Positions 1-12,544 of a stretch of 64,000 nucleotides of DNA are shown here, in pieces. Under the pieces are notes generated by a model that was not told where the DNA came from, searched no databases, and was given only the letters and a program-made list of their open reading frames with translations. The DNA is taken from contig CM030706.1 of assembly GCA_017979445.1 (NCBI GenBank), forward strand, positions 25,026,281-25,090,280. Direction: 5' to 3'. This DNA is from Akebia trifoliata. Taxonomy: Eukaryota > Streptophyta > Magnoliopsida > Ranunculales > Lardizabalaceae. The position numbers and the translations under genes are program-made. The stretch's first letter is position 1; each line of letters opens with the position of its first letter.

Positions 1-46
1 AACACAGGTAAATTCAAGTTTTCCATGGCAAACTATTGTCCTTGAA

Positions 47-203
47 GTTTAACAAATACTTGTTGTATATTGGGCATGGTTTCTTTTGCCTGCTATTTCA
101 ATTTCTGACAGATGTACAATTCCCTTTCGATATCGTCAATACTCTCTTCTTTCACAACTTTAACAAATACTTGCTGTATATTGGGCATGGTTTCTTTTGC
201 ATA
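47..203. repeat. Direct repeat of about 43 bp inside the Fd-GOGAT fragment
   Basis: The stretch at about 47-90 is repeated almost perfectly at about 160-203. Both copies contain TTGGGCATGGTTTCTTTTGC and start about 112 bp apart. Both encode the same peptide, [14 protein letters not shown], on the minus strand, so part of an exon was duplicated in tandem. Confidence 0.85.
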
Positions 204-286
204 GTAACCAACCACTGATATGTTTACAGGAACAAGCCTCCATCCAAGAACCTCAAGACCTTCTTGTCTAAAAGTATTTACAACAA
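93..286 (-). pseudogene. Exon fragment of ferredoxin-dependent glutamate synthase (Fd-GOGAT)
   Basis: Read on the minus strand, an open stretch of about 64 codons begins right after a good 3' splice site (pyrimidine-rich tract then CAG, at 287-292). It encodes the Fd-GOGAT segment with [11 protein letters not shown], then [19 protein letters not shown], then [11 protein letters not shown]. Fd-GOGAT makes glutamate from glutamine and 2-oxoglutarate in plastids, and this piece belongs to its N-terminal glutaminase half. The family match stops after YICQKLK at a TAG. Beyond the stop, at 47-90, the sequence coding [14 protein letters not shown] appears a second time, which an intact gene would not have. 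I therefore read it as a broken or rearranged copy. The alternative is a true exon of a gene running off the left edge with a local duplication in its intron. Family identity is sure; pseudogene status is inferred. Confidence 0.75.
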
Positions 287-299
287 CTGCAGAAATAAA

Positions 300-1628
300 A
301 AGCATTTGCTCTTAGAAATGACACCGAAAAACAGAATGATGACAGGCATACTAGAACCTGCTGCAATAATTACAAAAAGCATAGAACCAAACACAGAAAT
401 ATGTGAAAGTTGGATGGTTAAACTGATGTCACTATAATTTCCACATTAAGAAAAGAAAAACAAACACAAAAATATTTTTCACCAATACATAAAAGAATCC
501 TTTTACTGGGCAGACTCCAAACCCACAGACTATTTGCATATTCTTTCATAGTTGAGATAACTCTTAAAAAACCTTACTTCTTCAACTTCCTTAATTTCTC
601 CCTACACAAAACCATTTATTATTAGATAGAATATTTCAAATAAATGACTAATCAAATAAATAAAATTGAAACTTAAATAAACAAAATCTAGCAAAATCCC
701 TACACACATGATATAATAAAAGGGCTTCAAATGGAGCATAAATGATAATACCTATAATTTACTACATGATATGATTTGCTACATGATATTACGTAACAAC
801 AGGTGTGTGTGTGGCTACGCTGTTGAAACCCACCACTGTTAACCTGGACAGAGTGAGTTTTTAAGATAATACCTATAATATACCAAGTTAAAAACGAGAA
901 TAAAAACCCAAAATGGTTCTTGGGTTTTAAATTCACAATCAAAATGTTTAATATTTTAAGTCATCCACATTGCAAATAAGAATTTCAGAATTTCATCATA
1001 TATATACAAGATCGTATATATATATGATGAAACTTGAAAAGTTCGGTTTGCAAGAAAAAGAGTGTACCGTAGGCAACCATAAGGATAAATGTGAGCGATT
1101 AGGACAGATAGGTTGATGGGTTAAACTAAAGGAATCAATTTATTCGCTCAATTTCTAAGAAACAGAAGAATTTTATAGAAAAAGAAATTAATCTCAATTT
1201 TTTTTTTTTCATTCTTCCATGAAATCTGACTCACTCACCTCTTCGATTACAATTCATCGATGGGCCCTAAAAAGAAGTGGTTTCGACATTGATGGGCACA
1301 AATTAGCAGAGGAGTTGAAGGAATTGCGAGAACACATAAGAGATAGTGTATATTTGGGTCTCTAAATCTTCATAGTTAAGCACTTATTTAAGTCAAAAAT
1401 CACAAAAAGTATAATCTTTTATATGATCCATGCCGAAACATCTAAATTTAGAACAAAAGAAGGCTTAATCTTACACGAAAAATTAAAAATTATAGTGAAA
1501 TTGATGTGGTTGAAACCCTAAAAAGTAGGAATTTTGATTTTGCTACATATTAGGAGATCCCTAATCTCATTATTGTAGATATATGTTTTAAAATTAAATT
1601 AGGGTTTGTTAAAAACCTGTAAGAATGG
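300..1628. other. Unassigned AT-rich region
   Basis: No convincing gene. A short open stretch at about 1258-1365 (plus) encodes a peptide containing KRSGFDIDGHKLAEELKEL, which looks protein-like but which I do not recognise. A palindromic TATATATGATGA tract lies near 995-1030. The rest is intron-like AT-rich DNA. Confidence 0.4.
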
Positions 1629-1652
1629 ATGGATGAAGATGACTACTATCAA

Positions 1653-2035
1653 AGAGAGAGAGAGAGACTGAGAGTGAAAGAAATACCTAAGAGATCTTGG
1701 CTTGGTGACAGAGCTCGAATCAAACAAATAGGAAGATCTCTCTCGAGTGTCGTTTGCATGAAGAAGACAAGATTTGTGAAGACGACAATGGCGAGAACCA
1801 TTCGAATAAACGTCTGTAACGAGAGAGAGACGGCGATGGCGTCAGGTCGTTCGAACTTAACTTGAGAGAGAGAGAGAGAGAGAGAAAAAGTTTCGAAGAG
1901 AGTGACTGTAACTTGAGAGTGAGAGAGAAAGAGAGGAAGTTTCGAAGAGAGTGTCTGTAACTTGAGATAGAGAGAGAGAGGGAGAGAGTTTAGTTATAGG
2001 TTCTGTAACTTGGTTTAGAGAGAGAGGGAGAGAAA
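1653..2035. repeat. GA-rich microsatellite and short tandem repeat
   Basis: Several (GA)n runs (about 1655-1672, 1864-1885, 1965-1990, 2015-2035) are linked by a repeated spacer containing GTTTCGAAGAGAGTG and CTGTAACTTGAGA. The spacer recurs about every 60 bp. A small ORF over this region (1629-1865) is a by-product of the repeat. Confidence 0.75.
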
Positions 2036-2340
2036 GTAAGAAGAGAGTTTTTGTGAGGGATTTTTTAAATAATAAAAAATTTGAACAGGGAGGGAATTTA
2101 TAATTACTTACAATTTTTTACTTTTAAACGGGGAGATGTTTGCAGTCCGTCCGATGTGTCCATATCTAAAGGCCTCTAAAACCTGGCGCAAAACTTATTT
2201 TTGTTTAGGGCCGCCGAACCGCTTATATATATATATATACATCTTTTTATAACTGGGCCTGAAGTAACTTCTTAAGTTGTCTACATATCCCAAATCTTTA
2301 TTTTTCTCTTTTGGGATCAAGTCAAAACGTAGTTTATACA

Positions 2341-3867
2341 AGACTTCCCTCCCAATGTCGATTGGTATGGATTAAAAGAAGAGGCTATTTATTTTTATTT
2401 TTTTGAAACTATGAGGGGTTAAAGAAAGTTGTATGGTTCTTGGTAAGATAAGAGAATGGTTTGACCAAAAAAGGTTCCTTTGGTGAAATGCTACTTGATT
2501 TAATCAAGGTTCTAGGAATTCGATGTCTTGATTGCATTGTCAAGTAAGGTTTTCTTTTGAGAATGAGTAGTCTTCAATCTTCTTCTACAAAATTATGTGT
2601 GATTTAGTTTTTGATATTTGACATTGACTCATTCAACCATTTTCGAATTTTGAAGAAAAAAAACTCATATTCATTAGTGAATGAGAACTTTTCTCTCTCA
2701 AGTGAAAAAATATAATTGATCCCTTCTAGTGGATCTTAGCACCTTGTTGATGGTTTCAAGAGCATCATTCTTAATGATCTTTAACTTTGAAGTTCACCCT
2801 TGACTTTATGTTTTGATCTATTTTGGTACAATCTATTTTGATGAAAGGTAATGTAATACTCATACTCAACATATCCTCAAAAGATCATGTAAGAACACTG
2901 TAGAATTTCTTCAATATGCTTATCCTTTTCTCATGTTCCTCTGAGGATAATGTAGTACAAATTTGTACTTCTTAAGTGTACTATTTAATTCCAATATTTA
3001 TCAAGTTCGATTAGTGAGTTTTAAGTCATTCTTCGTGTTAGATTTTATGTTCACATTATTATTGCACACATGATAATCAAAAGCTTCTTTATTATTGGAA
3101 TTAGAAAAATGTAAATTAACAAGCTAGATTAAAGCACGACATTAAATAAGAAACCTAACATAACCAATTGAAATTAAAGACTGATGCAACTGAAACTAAG
3201 AAAAAAAACTCAAAACGAGAATATCATTCTGAATAGATGGACACAATGCTAATGTCTATGCCACTTTGGATATCTTCATGAAAGATGATTTGGGCTCGTC
3301 CATTTTTGCCACCTCTCCATAATCTGATTCAAGTATGTTTAATCCTGAATAACCAATTGCTTCGATACTTTCTTTGTTTTTTAGTTCTGTCATTACCTTA
3401 GGTAGATGGGTTCATTCTGGCATGTTAAGGATACACTATTAAGATCAATCGAGTGAATGAAGGACATTAGGTCAACTGATTCGAGTTTGGATATGGATAT
3501 TAGGTTTAAAGCAGGAGGGGGGTTGATTTGAAAAGTAAGTAAAGAATTAGTTTTAACATTGGACGCTATAGGAGCGAGTATGATTACCTTTCCTTACTTG
3601 ATTAGATCTTGAATAGAATAACAAAGAATAATGCACCTATCACGAACATGACCGAGCATCTAATGAAATTCACAAAACTGCTCATTGTCCAAGTTTGGAG
3701 AGAGAGGATTGGGCAAAGACTTAAGTTGTAATGGTGTCAGCAATCCTATTTTCATCAATTTTTATAGGTAATACCAAGGAACATTCTATGATTGGAAAAT
3801 TGTCTCCTAGGCTTGGCTTGTGAGGACTAAGTGGCTTGAGGAGCTAGTGCGAAAGAGGTGTTGGCCA
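2341..3867 (-). other. Interior of the Tat/Ogre-type element, no domain recognised
   Basis: This 1.5-kb stretch lies between decayed gag and the left end of the element. I see no protease, reverse transcriptase or integrase motifs here in any frame, only AT-rich sequence with many stops. Confidence 0.4.
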
Positions 3868-6237
3868 CTAGTAAGGAATTGGCATTAGATTTAAAATATT
3901 TGGGTTTTGACTCAAACGAGTTACCAAAAGTCCTGAAGAGTAGGCATACTCAACTTGGTTTCCAGCCTCAATAAGGGATTGAAATATGGGAAGGTATTGA
4001 GGCATCAAGTATTTGACATAATTTGAAGTGAGATTCCTAAGGATGATTTTGACTTGTTCTTTTTTTTTTAGGTCGATCCCATAATTGAGCAACTTTAGCT
4101 CTCTATCGAGCAATGAATTCAGTGAAGGTTTCCCTAGGCTTCTACTTAGTCGTTTATAAATCTCTTCTTGTCAGTTCAATGTCTGTATTAAATGAATATT
4201 GACCAATAAACTCCTTTATCAATTCATGACATGTGTAGATACCCCATTTTCGCACTCGCCTGATTAATCAACTCGTCAACCCGATTGTGACGATTCCCAA
4301 TGATGGATGAATATTCCAATATTTTTTGTTTGTTACTAGATATGTTTCAAAAATTTAGATGAGGTATCTCAAGCAAATAAAACTTTAGAAATCACGCTAC
4401 ACTAGGAAAATAATACCTCAAAACGTAGAAATCATCATTCTTCAAACAAAAAGAAGCTTTACAAAAAAAATCATTAAAAATGATCAAATTACTAAAATAC
4501 CCTAAACATCAAAACATCCTTAGAGCATACATTACGATTAGGAAAATCTTTTTGAACACATAAAACAACAAATTAAAATCAAATAAATCGTTTTACCAAT
4601 TTTCACCAAATTTCATAAAATTACAAAAATGCCCTTCATAGAGTCCACGATCATTTCACACAAAAAATCCATAAATAACACAAATAGATGCTCACATTGA
4701 ATTCTTTACAGAAAATTGATTCCAAAATATCCCAAAACGTCGAAAAATGACCTCGAAATGCAAGTCCTCTTCAGGGGTAAAACGATAATTTTCGAACCCT
4801 AAAAATTCAAAATTTCAAAATTAATAATTAAAACATTAATTAACGTAAAGTGAAATCTTAATAAATTTAATTAAAAATTTTAAACAATTAAAACCAATTA
4901 ATTTAGCCCACGGGCCAAATTTTAAGTGGTAGCCCACTTATTCAAGTGGAACATACTTGACATTTATTAAAAGACCCCTCCATCTGGGGGTCTTAAGAAT
5001 TAAAGATATAATTAAGGGGGTCTTCTAAAAAAGCTTAAAAAATATTCTTTCATTGTACGTAAGAATCAAAATCCTAAACCTTAATTCAAAATCCTAATCT
5101 AAGAAACGCTAATTAAACCCTAACTCACTTTATAAAAAAGAAACTTAGTCAAACTTAAAAACTCCCAAAAAACGCTATAAATAAGAGTCTCCACAACCCA
5201 ATCTCGCAAGTCAAGAGAAACCCTAGGAAAAGGAGGTTAGAAACACTCCCAACCTTTCCAAAATCCTAAATCTGAAGTCCCAACTCCCTAGCTAACATCC
5301 AAACCCCAGTTTCTACTAAAAAAACACCTAGAAACCCTCTAAAAACACCTAGAAACCTTCCAAAAAAATTATAAAATACTCAAATCTAAGAGGAAGATAC
5401 ATTATCTTGGAGTTCAGAATCCGATCCAGTGATGGAGAAAAAATAAGAAAACTCATACGAAGACGCTCTCCGCCAGTTCTGAGGGAACATATTGTCACAA
5501 TTACCCAGGTAAAATAGTTTTTCTTATTTTATTATTCATTTTAGTTATTTTTAGGTCTATCTAGCAATGCAACTTTTTTGGAAAAAATAGAGACCGACAT
5601 TCGCCGGGCAAGGTTGGTGCCTAACACCTTCCAAACCCGTAATGTGATCCTTGGACCTGTTCTTTTTGTAGACCAATATTTTTTATCCATTTAGAGTTGA
5701 TATTCGGTTCCTAGGTGGTGACTCCCAAATTTCAAACTCAAAAAAATGGATCTGCAACCCGTCTATTGAGGGTACTTTCACTATGTTCTTACCTGAGATG
5801 AGTCTAGTGATACTAACTAGTGTATGACAGGACCTGTAAGGATTCTTTGAAAAATTTAGAATCTATTCTTCACTCAGACCCTAAGATTGCATGATGCCGA
5901 CATATACTTTCAAGTGAGTCCTAGGGCATCCAATCCCATCAAACTTCTCTATGTCTGGCATTGTGAACTTCTTCGGTAGACAGACCATAGGAAATAACGT
6001 TATTGCCCCTAATCTGATAGTAAGATCATCAAGATCCTTGATATTCTTCAAGACGATTTTGACTTGAGTTATTCGATGAGCTAAAACAGGGTCGATAGGT
6101 AATTGATCATCTTCTAGGTCTTTGACGAGGTCAAACACAACCTGAGGTTCTATAGTTTTATCATTTTTCTTTTTAATTTTTAGGATTTTAATTTGTGTTT
6201 GAATAGAAGCAATAATTTGTGTTTGAAAGGATTCCAA
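3868..6237 (-). pseudogene. Decayed Tat/Ogre-type gag, split by a solo LTR
   Basis: The right part (6237 to 5881, 118 codons open) carries the gag landmark KFTMPDIEKFDGIGCPRTHL, matching the conserved 'KFKMPxFxKFDGTGxPxxHL' start of Tat/Ogre gag domains. Downstream, across the inserted LTR, the reading resumes with HELIKEFIGQYSFNTDIEL and then VKIILRNLTSNYVKYL (4113 to 3868), the usual continuation of the capsid domain. Several stops and a frameshift interrupt both halves. Gag would form the virus-like particle of the retrotransposon. Collinearity across the LTR shows the LTR is a later insertion. Confidence 0.75.
4234..5780 (+). mobile_element. Solo LTR (TGTAGACACC family) inside gag
   Basis: Starts TGTAGATACCCC and ends GGGTACTTTCA, the same ends as the LTRs at 27546, 41826, 50867 and (reversed) 52758. 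The flanks are ACATG and CTATG, a poor match for a 5-bp target duplication, but the gag reading frame of the host element continues across it. It holds a TATA-like GCTATAAATA near 5175 and the GTTGGTGCCTAACACCTTCC block near 5612 that all family members share. No PBS or PPT adjoins it. Confidence 0.8.
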
Positions 6238-7450
6238 AATTTAACTGAGTGTTGTTTCATCCATGTTACTTATTGCTTCCTGTGGCAAACGTTGACTACT
6301 TAGGCTTCACAAAGGTACTCTGGTAAGACGACTCTTTTCACAAATCCAAAGTTACACATATGGTGGTTTAGAACATCTAAGAATAATTATTACCTGTTTG
6401 AAGTAAACTAAGATTAACCATTGATTCCAAAGTTTTGACTCTTAACCGCATGATTAAAAATTTGATATAAATTAACCTAAGTCCGGTGGCAAACATTGAG
6501 TCCAAACGCACTATAAGTCTATAGAAACCACAAGGATGTGAGAGGTTAGTCATGGGTTTACTCCTGGTTGGGGTTGAACCTTAAGTCGGATTAATTAGTT
6601 TGACCTCCTAATTGCATCTTCTTGGCTCAAATTAGGTTGATTCTTTAAACTTAAAGCCAATTGATTCAATCGGTTTAGTCTTGGCTAGTTAGATCCATTT
6701 GCCAATTGAAATAACTGGTTTTATTAATTTATAATGATCAATATCCTTTTTATTTACCAATTGAGTTTATTTGGTCGAATCTATACTAAGGATTTAATTT
6801 GAACGGTGTAGACCGATCCACCCACTTACCTGTTGGATAGATTAGATAGAACAACTCGGGAGTACTCATGGTCGATTTGAATCATGGTCTGGTGGAACCG
6901 TACTTAAGATCAAGTCTATAAGCTCATTATATGATTGAGGTTAGGTTAGGACAAAGCTTAGGGCACTTCAGCCCTAAACACCGATATATTATCCTAGTTT
7001 CACCTGGTCAAGTAGTACATGGTACTCTAGTTTGATATACCCGAAGGTACTGTACTAAAGTTGTAGAATTCACTGTCATCCCTTGTGTCCCGAATGAACA
7101 GGTTAGCTTGGATCTGGTTACATGATTTATAAGGACATGTCATGATGCAAATATGAATACTCATACTTGTGAGTGTGTGCAAAGGGAAAAAGTGCGTCCA
7201 AGGCGTTTTCACGAATATTCAACCATACAAGCCACATGCATTTATCTAATCCAATCCAATCACAAAAAATAGCTAATCACAAGAAATGGCCAATCACACA
7301 ATAACCAATCAATCAATTCCAATCATAGACCCATGAAAGAAAAGAACAACATTTAGCCTAATCTAAAAATCCCTTTGAGTCAACTAGGTTGACTCGAATG
7401 AAAAGTCAACCTAGGGATAATCTTAGATCGGATTAAGTTTGACCATAAAA
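6238..7450 (-). other. Leader region of the Tat/Ogre-type element
   Basis: Lies between the PBS and gag on the minus strand. No open frame of note. The small minus-strand ORF at 7027-7212 has no recognisable domain. Confidence 0.4.
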
Positions 7451-7468
7451 TTCCCAATGGAGTCGTCA
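7451..7468 (-). other. Primer binding site (tRNA-Arg-like)
   Basis: Minus-strand reading is TGACGACTCCATTGGGAA, directly beside the LTR end. It resembles TGGCGACTCCACTGGGGA, the complement of the 3' end of plant tRNA-Arg, as used by Tat/Ogre elements. It has a few mismatches, as expected for an old copy. Confidence 0.65.
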
Positions 7469-8462
7469 TTGAAATTGCCTAGACCCTTTTTTATTAAATA
7501 GCGAATAGGGGTCCAATTGGTAAATTGGAGATTTTCTAAGAATTAGGAGTCGCCACCTAATTTAGGTCTGGGAACCATAAATAACTTTAAAATGGATTGG
7601 GTTAGTCCATGAGTAAGAGAAATGGGTAAGGGGATAGATTATGGGTTTCAGAAAGTGTTAGATACTAAATATGTCTGATCAAGATTATTGATATCTAATA
7701 CGATCGAAAACTATCCTACGGTTAACAGGTAAAAGCTAAAGTCAAACTATGATCCTATTATCATCAATTTATATCGGATGTGCTAAACAAATCTTACAAC
7801 CAATATTCTCCCAAATATTACATGATTCCTCAAATTTCGTACAAAAATAGAAATATTTGGAAAGCCTTAATTTTAACCTATGCTCCAAAGTTCATGTGAC
7901 AATATTTCAATTAAAATCTACATACACAAATATTTCTCTAATTAATTAAAATAGGAATTTATGAAAATTTTCTACGTTAGAAAATTGTGAATATGAAACT
8001 TCCAATTGGCAATCTATGGAGTTTCTAAACTAGAAATTTGAAATTTCCTAAATTAGAAGTTTATGAATGCAAGATGAGCTCCAAAATTATAAATTTGAAA
8101 AAATAAACTACCCTAAACAGAAAATTTCAAATATGACGAGTCCCAAATTAGAAATTTGTAAAAATGAATTTTCAAAATAGAAAATTATGAATATTAGATT
8201 TCCTAAATTAACAATTTACAAATATTAATTTTCTAGAATAGAAAATTATGATTTTAGAAAAGTCACCAAATCAATGAAAAATCCGAATTTACACGAATCT
8301 TCAAAATTGGCAAACTATAATTTTTTCAAAATTTACTTTTGCTATGTTAATTTTTCGAATTTCGCATAATGAAATCCCACTGTTGATAAGGCTTACATAG
8401 TACCAAAATTCAATGAATTCATTAGGATTTATTTTAATAAGAAATAAAATTAATTTTAATCC

Positions 8463-8740
8463 CTCCATGTGCACAAAAATAAATGAGTCAACTTACAAGC
8501 AAGTTTTATATAGAAAAATTCTATTTTAAACTTCTTATGTACTCAAAAAATAGTGAGTTGACTCATGTTCGAATTTTATAAAAAAAAATCGATTTTAAAC
8601 TTCCTATGTATACAAAAATCTGTGAATTGATTCACGTGCCAATTTTATTGAAAAAATCGATTTTACTTCCTATGTTCACAAAAATTAATGAGTTGATTCA
8701 CGTGCCATTTTACAAAAGAAAAATAGTGGATTAAACTTCA
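8463..8740. repeat. About 70-bp tandem repeat, four copies
   Basis: Units begin near 8463, 8533, 8604 and 8671. Each has a TATGTnnnCAAAAA segment, then GAGTTGATTCACGTGCC-like sequence, then an AT-rich block ending near AAACTT. It lies inside the long LTR. Confidence 0.75.
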
Positions 8741-9829
8741 TATTATTTTTCCTATATAAACGAGGAAATAAAAAAAAATATTCAAAACATTGAACACCCG
8801 AGCCTAATCTATCTTTTAAGTCATGGATATTCCATCTATCACTTGCACAAAATTATCAGATTAAAAAAACTCACAACTTTTGAATTTGAGTATCCATGCC
8901 TTACCGATGAAATTGTTGATCATAAACTAATTCTTCCATGGGATATGTGCGATCTTACTTCCCCTTAACAATCATACAACAAATAACATTTACATACCAT
9001 TCAACGATGATGAAAAATAAAGCAAACACTACCTATATATGAAGTTGGCTATCATGAATAAATCCTTCAAAAATGTTTATAAATCAACGTGGTATACTTA
9101 TCAAGTGATGTCTGTGCGGTTGAAAGAGGAGGTCATAGAGAGAAGGAAAGGAGTTATCAATGGTTGCTTTGGGATGTCAAAAGGGAGGAGAACATCGATT
9201 GTTGGGGGTTGTTTTGTGTGTATATAAAAAAAATGTGATAGATGTGGGGGCTTGTATGTTTGAGAATGAGGTTGAAGGCAAAGATGATGGAGGCGAAAAG
9301 GGCATGCTATGAAGAGAAATGAGAGAAAGAACGTGACTAGAGGAATTGCTCCACAGTGAAGGAAAAAAGAGGTGGGGTGCGTAACTGAACCAAGAAGAGG
9401 AGATGGAGGAGTTGCAAGTTTTTCTTCTTTTGTCATTTGTCTTTTTATTTTGATGTCCAAACTAGAAGAAAGGGTGACATGTGATAGAAATAAAATGAGA
9501 TACTATGGTTGGACTGAAATGAAGGGTGGACACTCTATGGCTGAACTGGGTTGAAATGAAGTTAGAGAAGTATTGGCTATTGTCATCAAAAAAGGAGAAA
9601 GGAGAAGAAGATGACTTTCCTTTTATAAGTTTTTTATGTTTCTAATTTTCTATTTTCTTTTTCTATTCTTTCTCTTTTTTTATTTATTCTTTCTTTTTGT
9701 TTGTTTTTTCTTTGACCGAACCGAAGATAGACTTTCTCTTCCTATTTGAGTTTAAATGGAAGAAAAGGAAATGGATCATAATCCCATGCTTCGCAACCCG
9801 TAGTATATTGGTGGATCATTTTTTATTAA

Positions 9830-10260
9830 GTTTTTATTTTTTAATTTTTATTAATTGATTAAGTTAAAATTTCAAATGACTTAGGTAAATTAATTTTTAA
9901 TTTTCAATTTTGATTTGATTAAGTCTAAATTTTAATTGTGTTATAATTTTTTATTTTGATTAAGCGATGGATTATCAATTACGTCTATGGGATGGATTGA
10001 ATTCTTAGTTGGTTCATTTTAATTTTAATTTGAACGTTGATTGGTGGATTGCATTTTAATTTCAATTTGATTGGTCAATCAAATTTTACTTTTAATGTTA
10101 ATTGGTTGATTGGATTTTAATTTCAATTTGATTAGTTGATTGAATTTTAATTTGAATGTTGATTGGTCGATTAAATTTTAGATTGAATGCTGATTTAAAA
10201 TTTCAAGTTGATCTTTTGAATTTTTGTTTCGATTTAAAATTTTTAAAGTTGATTGTTTTA
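9830..10260. repeat. AT-rich minisatellite (TTAATTT/GATTGGT type)
   Basis: Imperfect units of about 35-40 bp containing GATTGGTTGATTGGATTTTA and AATTTCAATTTGATTG recur through the block. It lies inside the long LTR. Confidence 0.65.
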
Positions 10261-10835
10261 TTAAAGAATATTTTATTTTAATTTTCCTAAGAATCAAGAT
10301 CTCTATGTATGAGTTGGACATCAAGGGACGTTTCAATCATTTTGCGATTTTTCATGAATTTTTCTGTTTTTGTCGATTTGGGTCCTGTTAGACTCGAAAT
10401 CACATTCCAAGACTAATGAAGACATTTTCGAGACATTTCGGAGGTATATGACCCATGAGGGGTATTTTCAATATTTTGTCAATTTTTACGAATTTTGTCG
10501 TGAGGTTTCTTTTGGTCTCAATGTGATTATTTTTAAGTCTTAAGGTCTCATTTTCTAGTATTGTAAGGTCTTTAAGTTGTCGACATTCGTGGTGAAACTA
10601 ATCGTATGTACTTACTAAGTCAAGTGTATGATGTAGCGATCCTAAGTGTGCATAATTCTATGTTGCGTGGTAATGAGAAAGAAGAGAATAGAATTAAAAA
10701 GACTGGGAGGAAAATAGAGGGAATTAGAAAAAGGCTTCTAACAATCTTTCAAAATTTTGAGCTCATCGCTAGGAATCCACAGCAACTGGGTGATGGATCG
10801 CTAAGTGAAGCGGATACAAAAATGGGGTGTCTACA

Positions 10836-11163
10836 GACTCACTACTTTGTCTGCATCACCTTAGTCAACCTAAACGTCATAGTCAACCTGGGCCCACAGG
10901 ACTTGGGTCTTGATTAATTGGCAGCTCTTAGGCCCTTGATTGCAATGCATGCTTTAATTCTTCTGAATAATTCTCAGGAATTTATGATATTTTTCTATTA
11001 TACAAAATTAGAAATAATTAATTCCAATATGCATTATTTAAAAGAAATCTAAGAGAAATATGGACTAACAATACATTATGTTTAATAAAGGGATTTAGTA
11101 TGTAATTTATTCATAAAACTCATGCAATAAAGGTTCTAGAAACTACTTTCTAGACCCTGATCA
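10836..11163 (-). mobile_element. Truncated 3' LTR of the Athila-like element
   Basis: Minus-strand start TGATCAGGGTCTAGAAA at 11163. The next 328 bp match the first part of the LTR at 54761-56028, including the block around AAATATGGACTAACAATACA. The match ends exactly where the other element's LTR begins (10835), so about 940 bp are missing. To its right, minus-strand GGTTTGGGAATG is a plausible polypurine tract. Confidence 0.8.
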
Positions 11164-12544
11164 CATTCCCAAACCTAGTTTTTGATAGTCCCAAGCAAAA
11201 ATAAAAATAAAAACTCAGTTACAAACCACTTTCATTGGTTGCACAATTGCATTTAGCAAGTGTAACAAACCCTTAAATCCTTAGGTTACCCCTAGTGAAT
11301 GAGTTTAACTCGTGAGATTTTACAGTAAATATAGCCACAAAATTTTAACACATTATAGAAATATCTAAATCAAACTAAATGGATGTAAGGCAAACATAAC
11401 GACATTTCACAAATTAGTCACAGGTCCTTTACATATAAAAAAATTTAATTTTAATTTCTCACTTTGAAAAATTTTGAGAGTAACTTGAGTGTTTATACAA
11501 TTTTTCTGATTTTTTAAAAGTAACATTTTTTCAATAACAAGATTTCATCTCCTAACTATTAAGAATGGTCGGTTCTACCTAAATTCTAATTCGAAACAAA
11601 TCATCCAATTTGGGATTATGAGAGGTGTCGATGTTCACTTTAATACCTATATGAGACTTTATCTATGATATTTCAACTTACTCACATTTTTACCATTGAC
11701 GACTTTCACCGTATTGAACTATTTGGTTTCATTGGACTCTTTTCTTTTTGTACTTTTCAGTTCTAGCATTTTTACTTTCATTTGATCTTTTTCACATTTT
11801 ACTTTTTATTTTTTTCACATTTTTTGCATATCATCATTTTCTGGTGTCCTTTTTACAAAAAAATTGGTAATCCTTTTCAAGGTACCTAGTCTAATCCTAT
11901 GGTTGCTATCCAAGTTGTACTAAATCTAGTTATGTTTTTCTTCTAACCAACCAATCAAAAGAAGAGGAGGTCATAGTTTACTAGACTCGGTTTTCCCTAA
12001 CACTTTAGGTATAGAAAAGGTTCGACTCTTGTTTATAAAATCCTATTTTTGATTAGAAGTGTTGTGAATTTTCAAAATAATCTTTTGATTTTTTAATGAG
12101 GAACAACAAGAACGCATACTCAAAAGTTTAGAACATGAACCTGAGATTTGAAATTCATATGTAAACTTTACATACATGGAGTTTGCAGAAAATATTTTGC
12201 AAGGGTTAAATATCTTTTATTTTTTTCAATTTTTTCTAAAAACATGAAAATAAACTAGTAATATAATGAAAATAAACTAGAAATGAAATGCATTGTGAGC
12301 TAACTCTACCCCTAAACCTAAACGAAGTATTATCCTCAATATGAAACAATAAAGAAAGCGAGAAGATGCTAGATCATACTTGAATCGATTTTGGCATTAA
12401 TAGCATTGATGTTACACGGATCTACATAAATTGAACATACATGTAATCGATAAGGAGTTGTAGAAAACAAAATACTACTTACGAAAAGGAAAATCATTCT
12501 AACTAGAATTTAAAAACATCTTAAACTATGAAACTACATTTTAC
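11164..12544 (-). other. 3' untranslated region of the Athila-like element
   Basis: About 1.4 kb without long frames or recognisable domains. It lies between the ORF2 remnant and the PPT/3' LTR. It is rich in short T and A runs. Confidence 0.45.

Larger units (their letters stand above)
2261..10835 (-). mobile_element. Truncated Ty3/gypsy Tat/Ogre-type retrotransposon
   Basis: On the minus strand the order is 5' LTR (10835 to 7470), PBS (7468-7451), leader, gag (about 6240 to 3868, split by a solo LTR), then unassigned interior to about 2261. The left end keeps a motif seen near the 3' end of the related element at 48.1 kb: a TACGTTTTG.CTGATCCC block followed by GTAGnCAAC and AAGAAGTTA.TTCAGG. 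No pol and no second LTR are visible to the left, so the element is deleted or cut short near 2260. The PBS and gag type place it with Tat/Ogre elements; this family call is inference from motifs. Confidence 0.7.
7470..10835 (-). mobile_element. 5' LTR of the Tat/Ogre-type element
   Basis: On the minus strand it begins TGTAGACACCCC (at 10835) and ends GGCAATTTCA (at 7470) next to the PBS. Length about 3.37 kb, twice that of the related LTRs in this window. It shares with them the start and a GGAGTCGCCACCTAATTTAGG block near its 3' end (7546-7570), but the middle is different, so it is a distinct subfamily. Its middle carries two minisatellite blocks (8463-8740 and 9830-10260). The small ORFs at 9039-9554 have no domain. 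Confidence 0.7.

Noticed and set aside
9039..9554. ORFs of 60-119 codons on both strands
   Set aside because: Inside the long Tat-type LTR; low-complexity peptides without domains.
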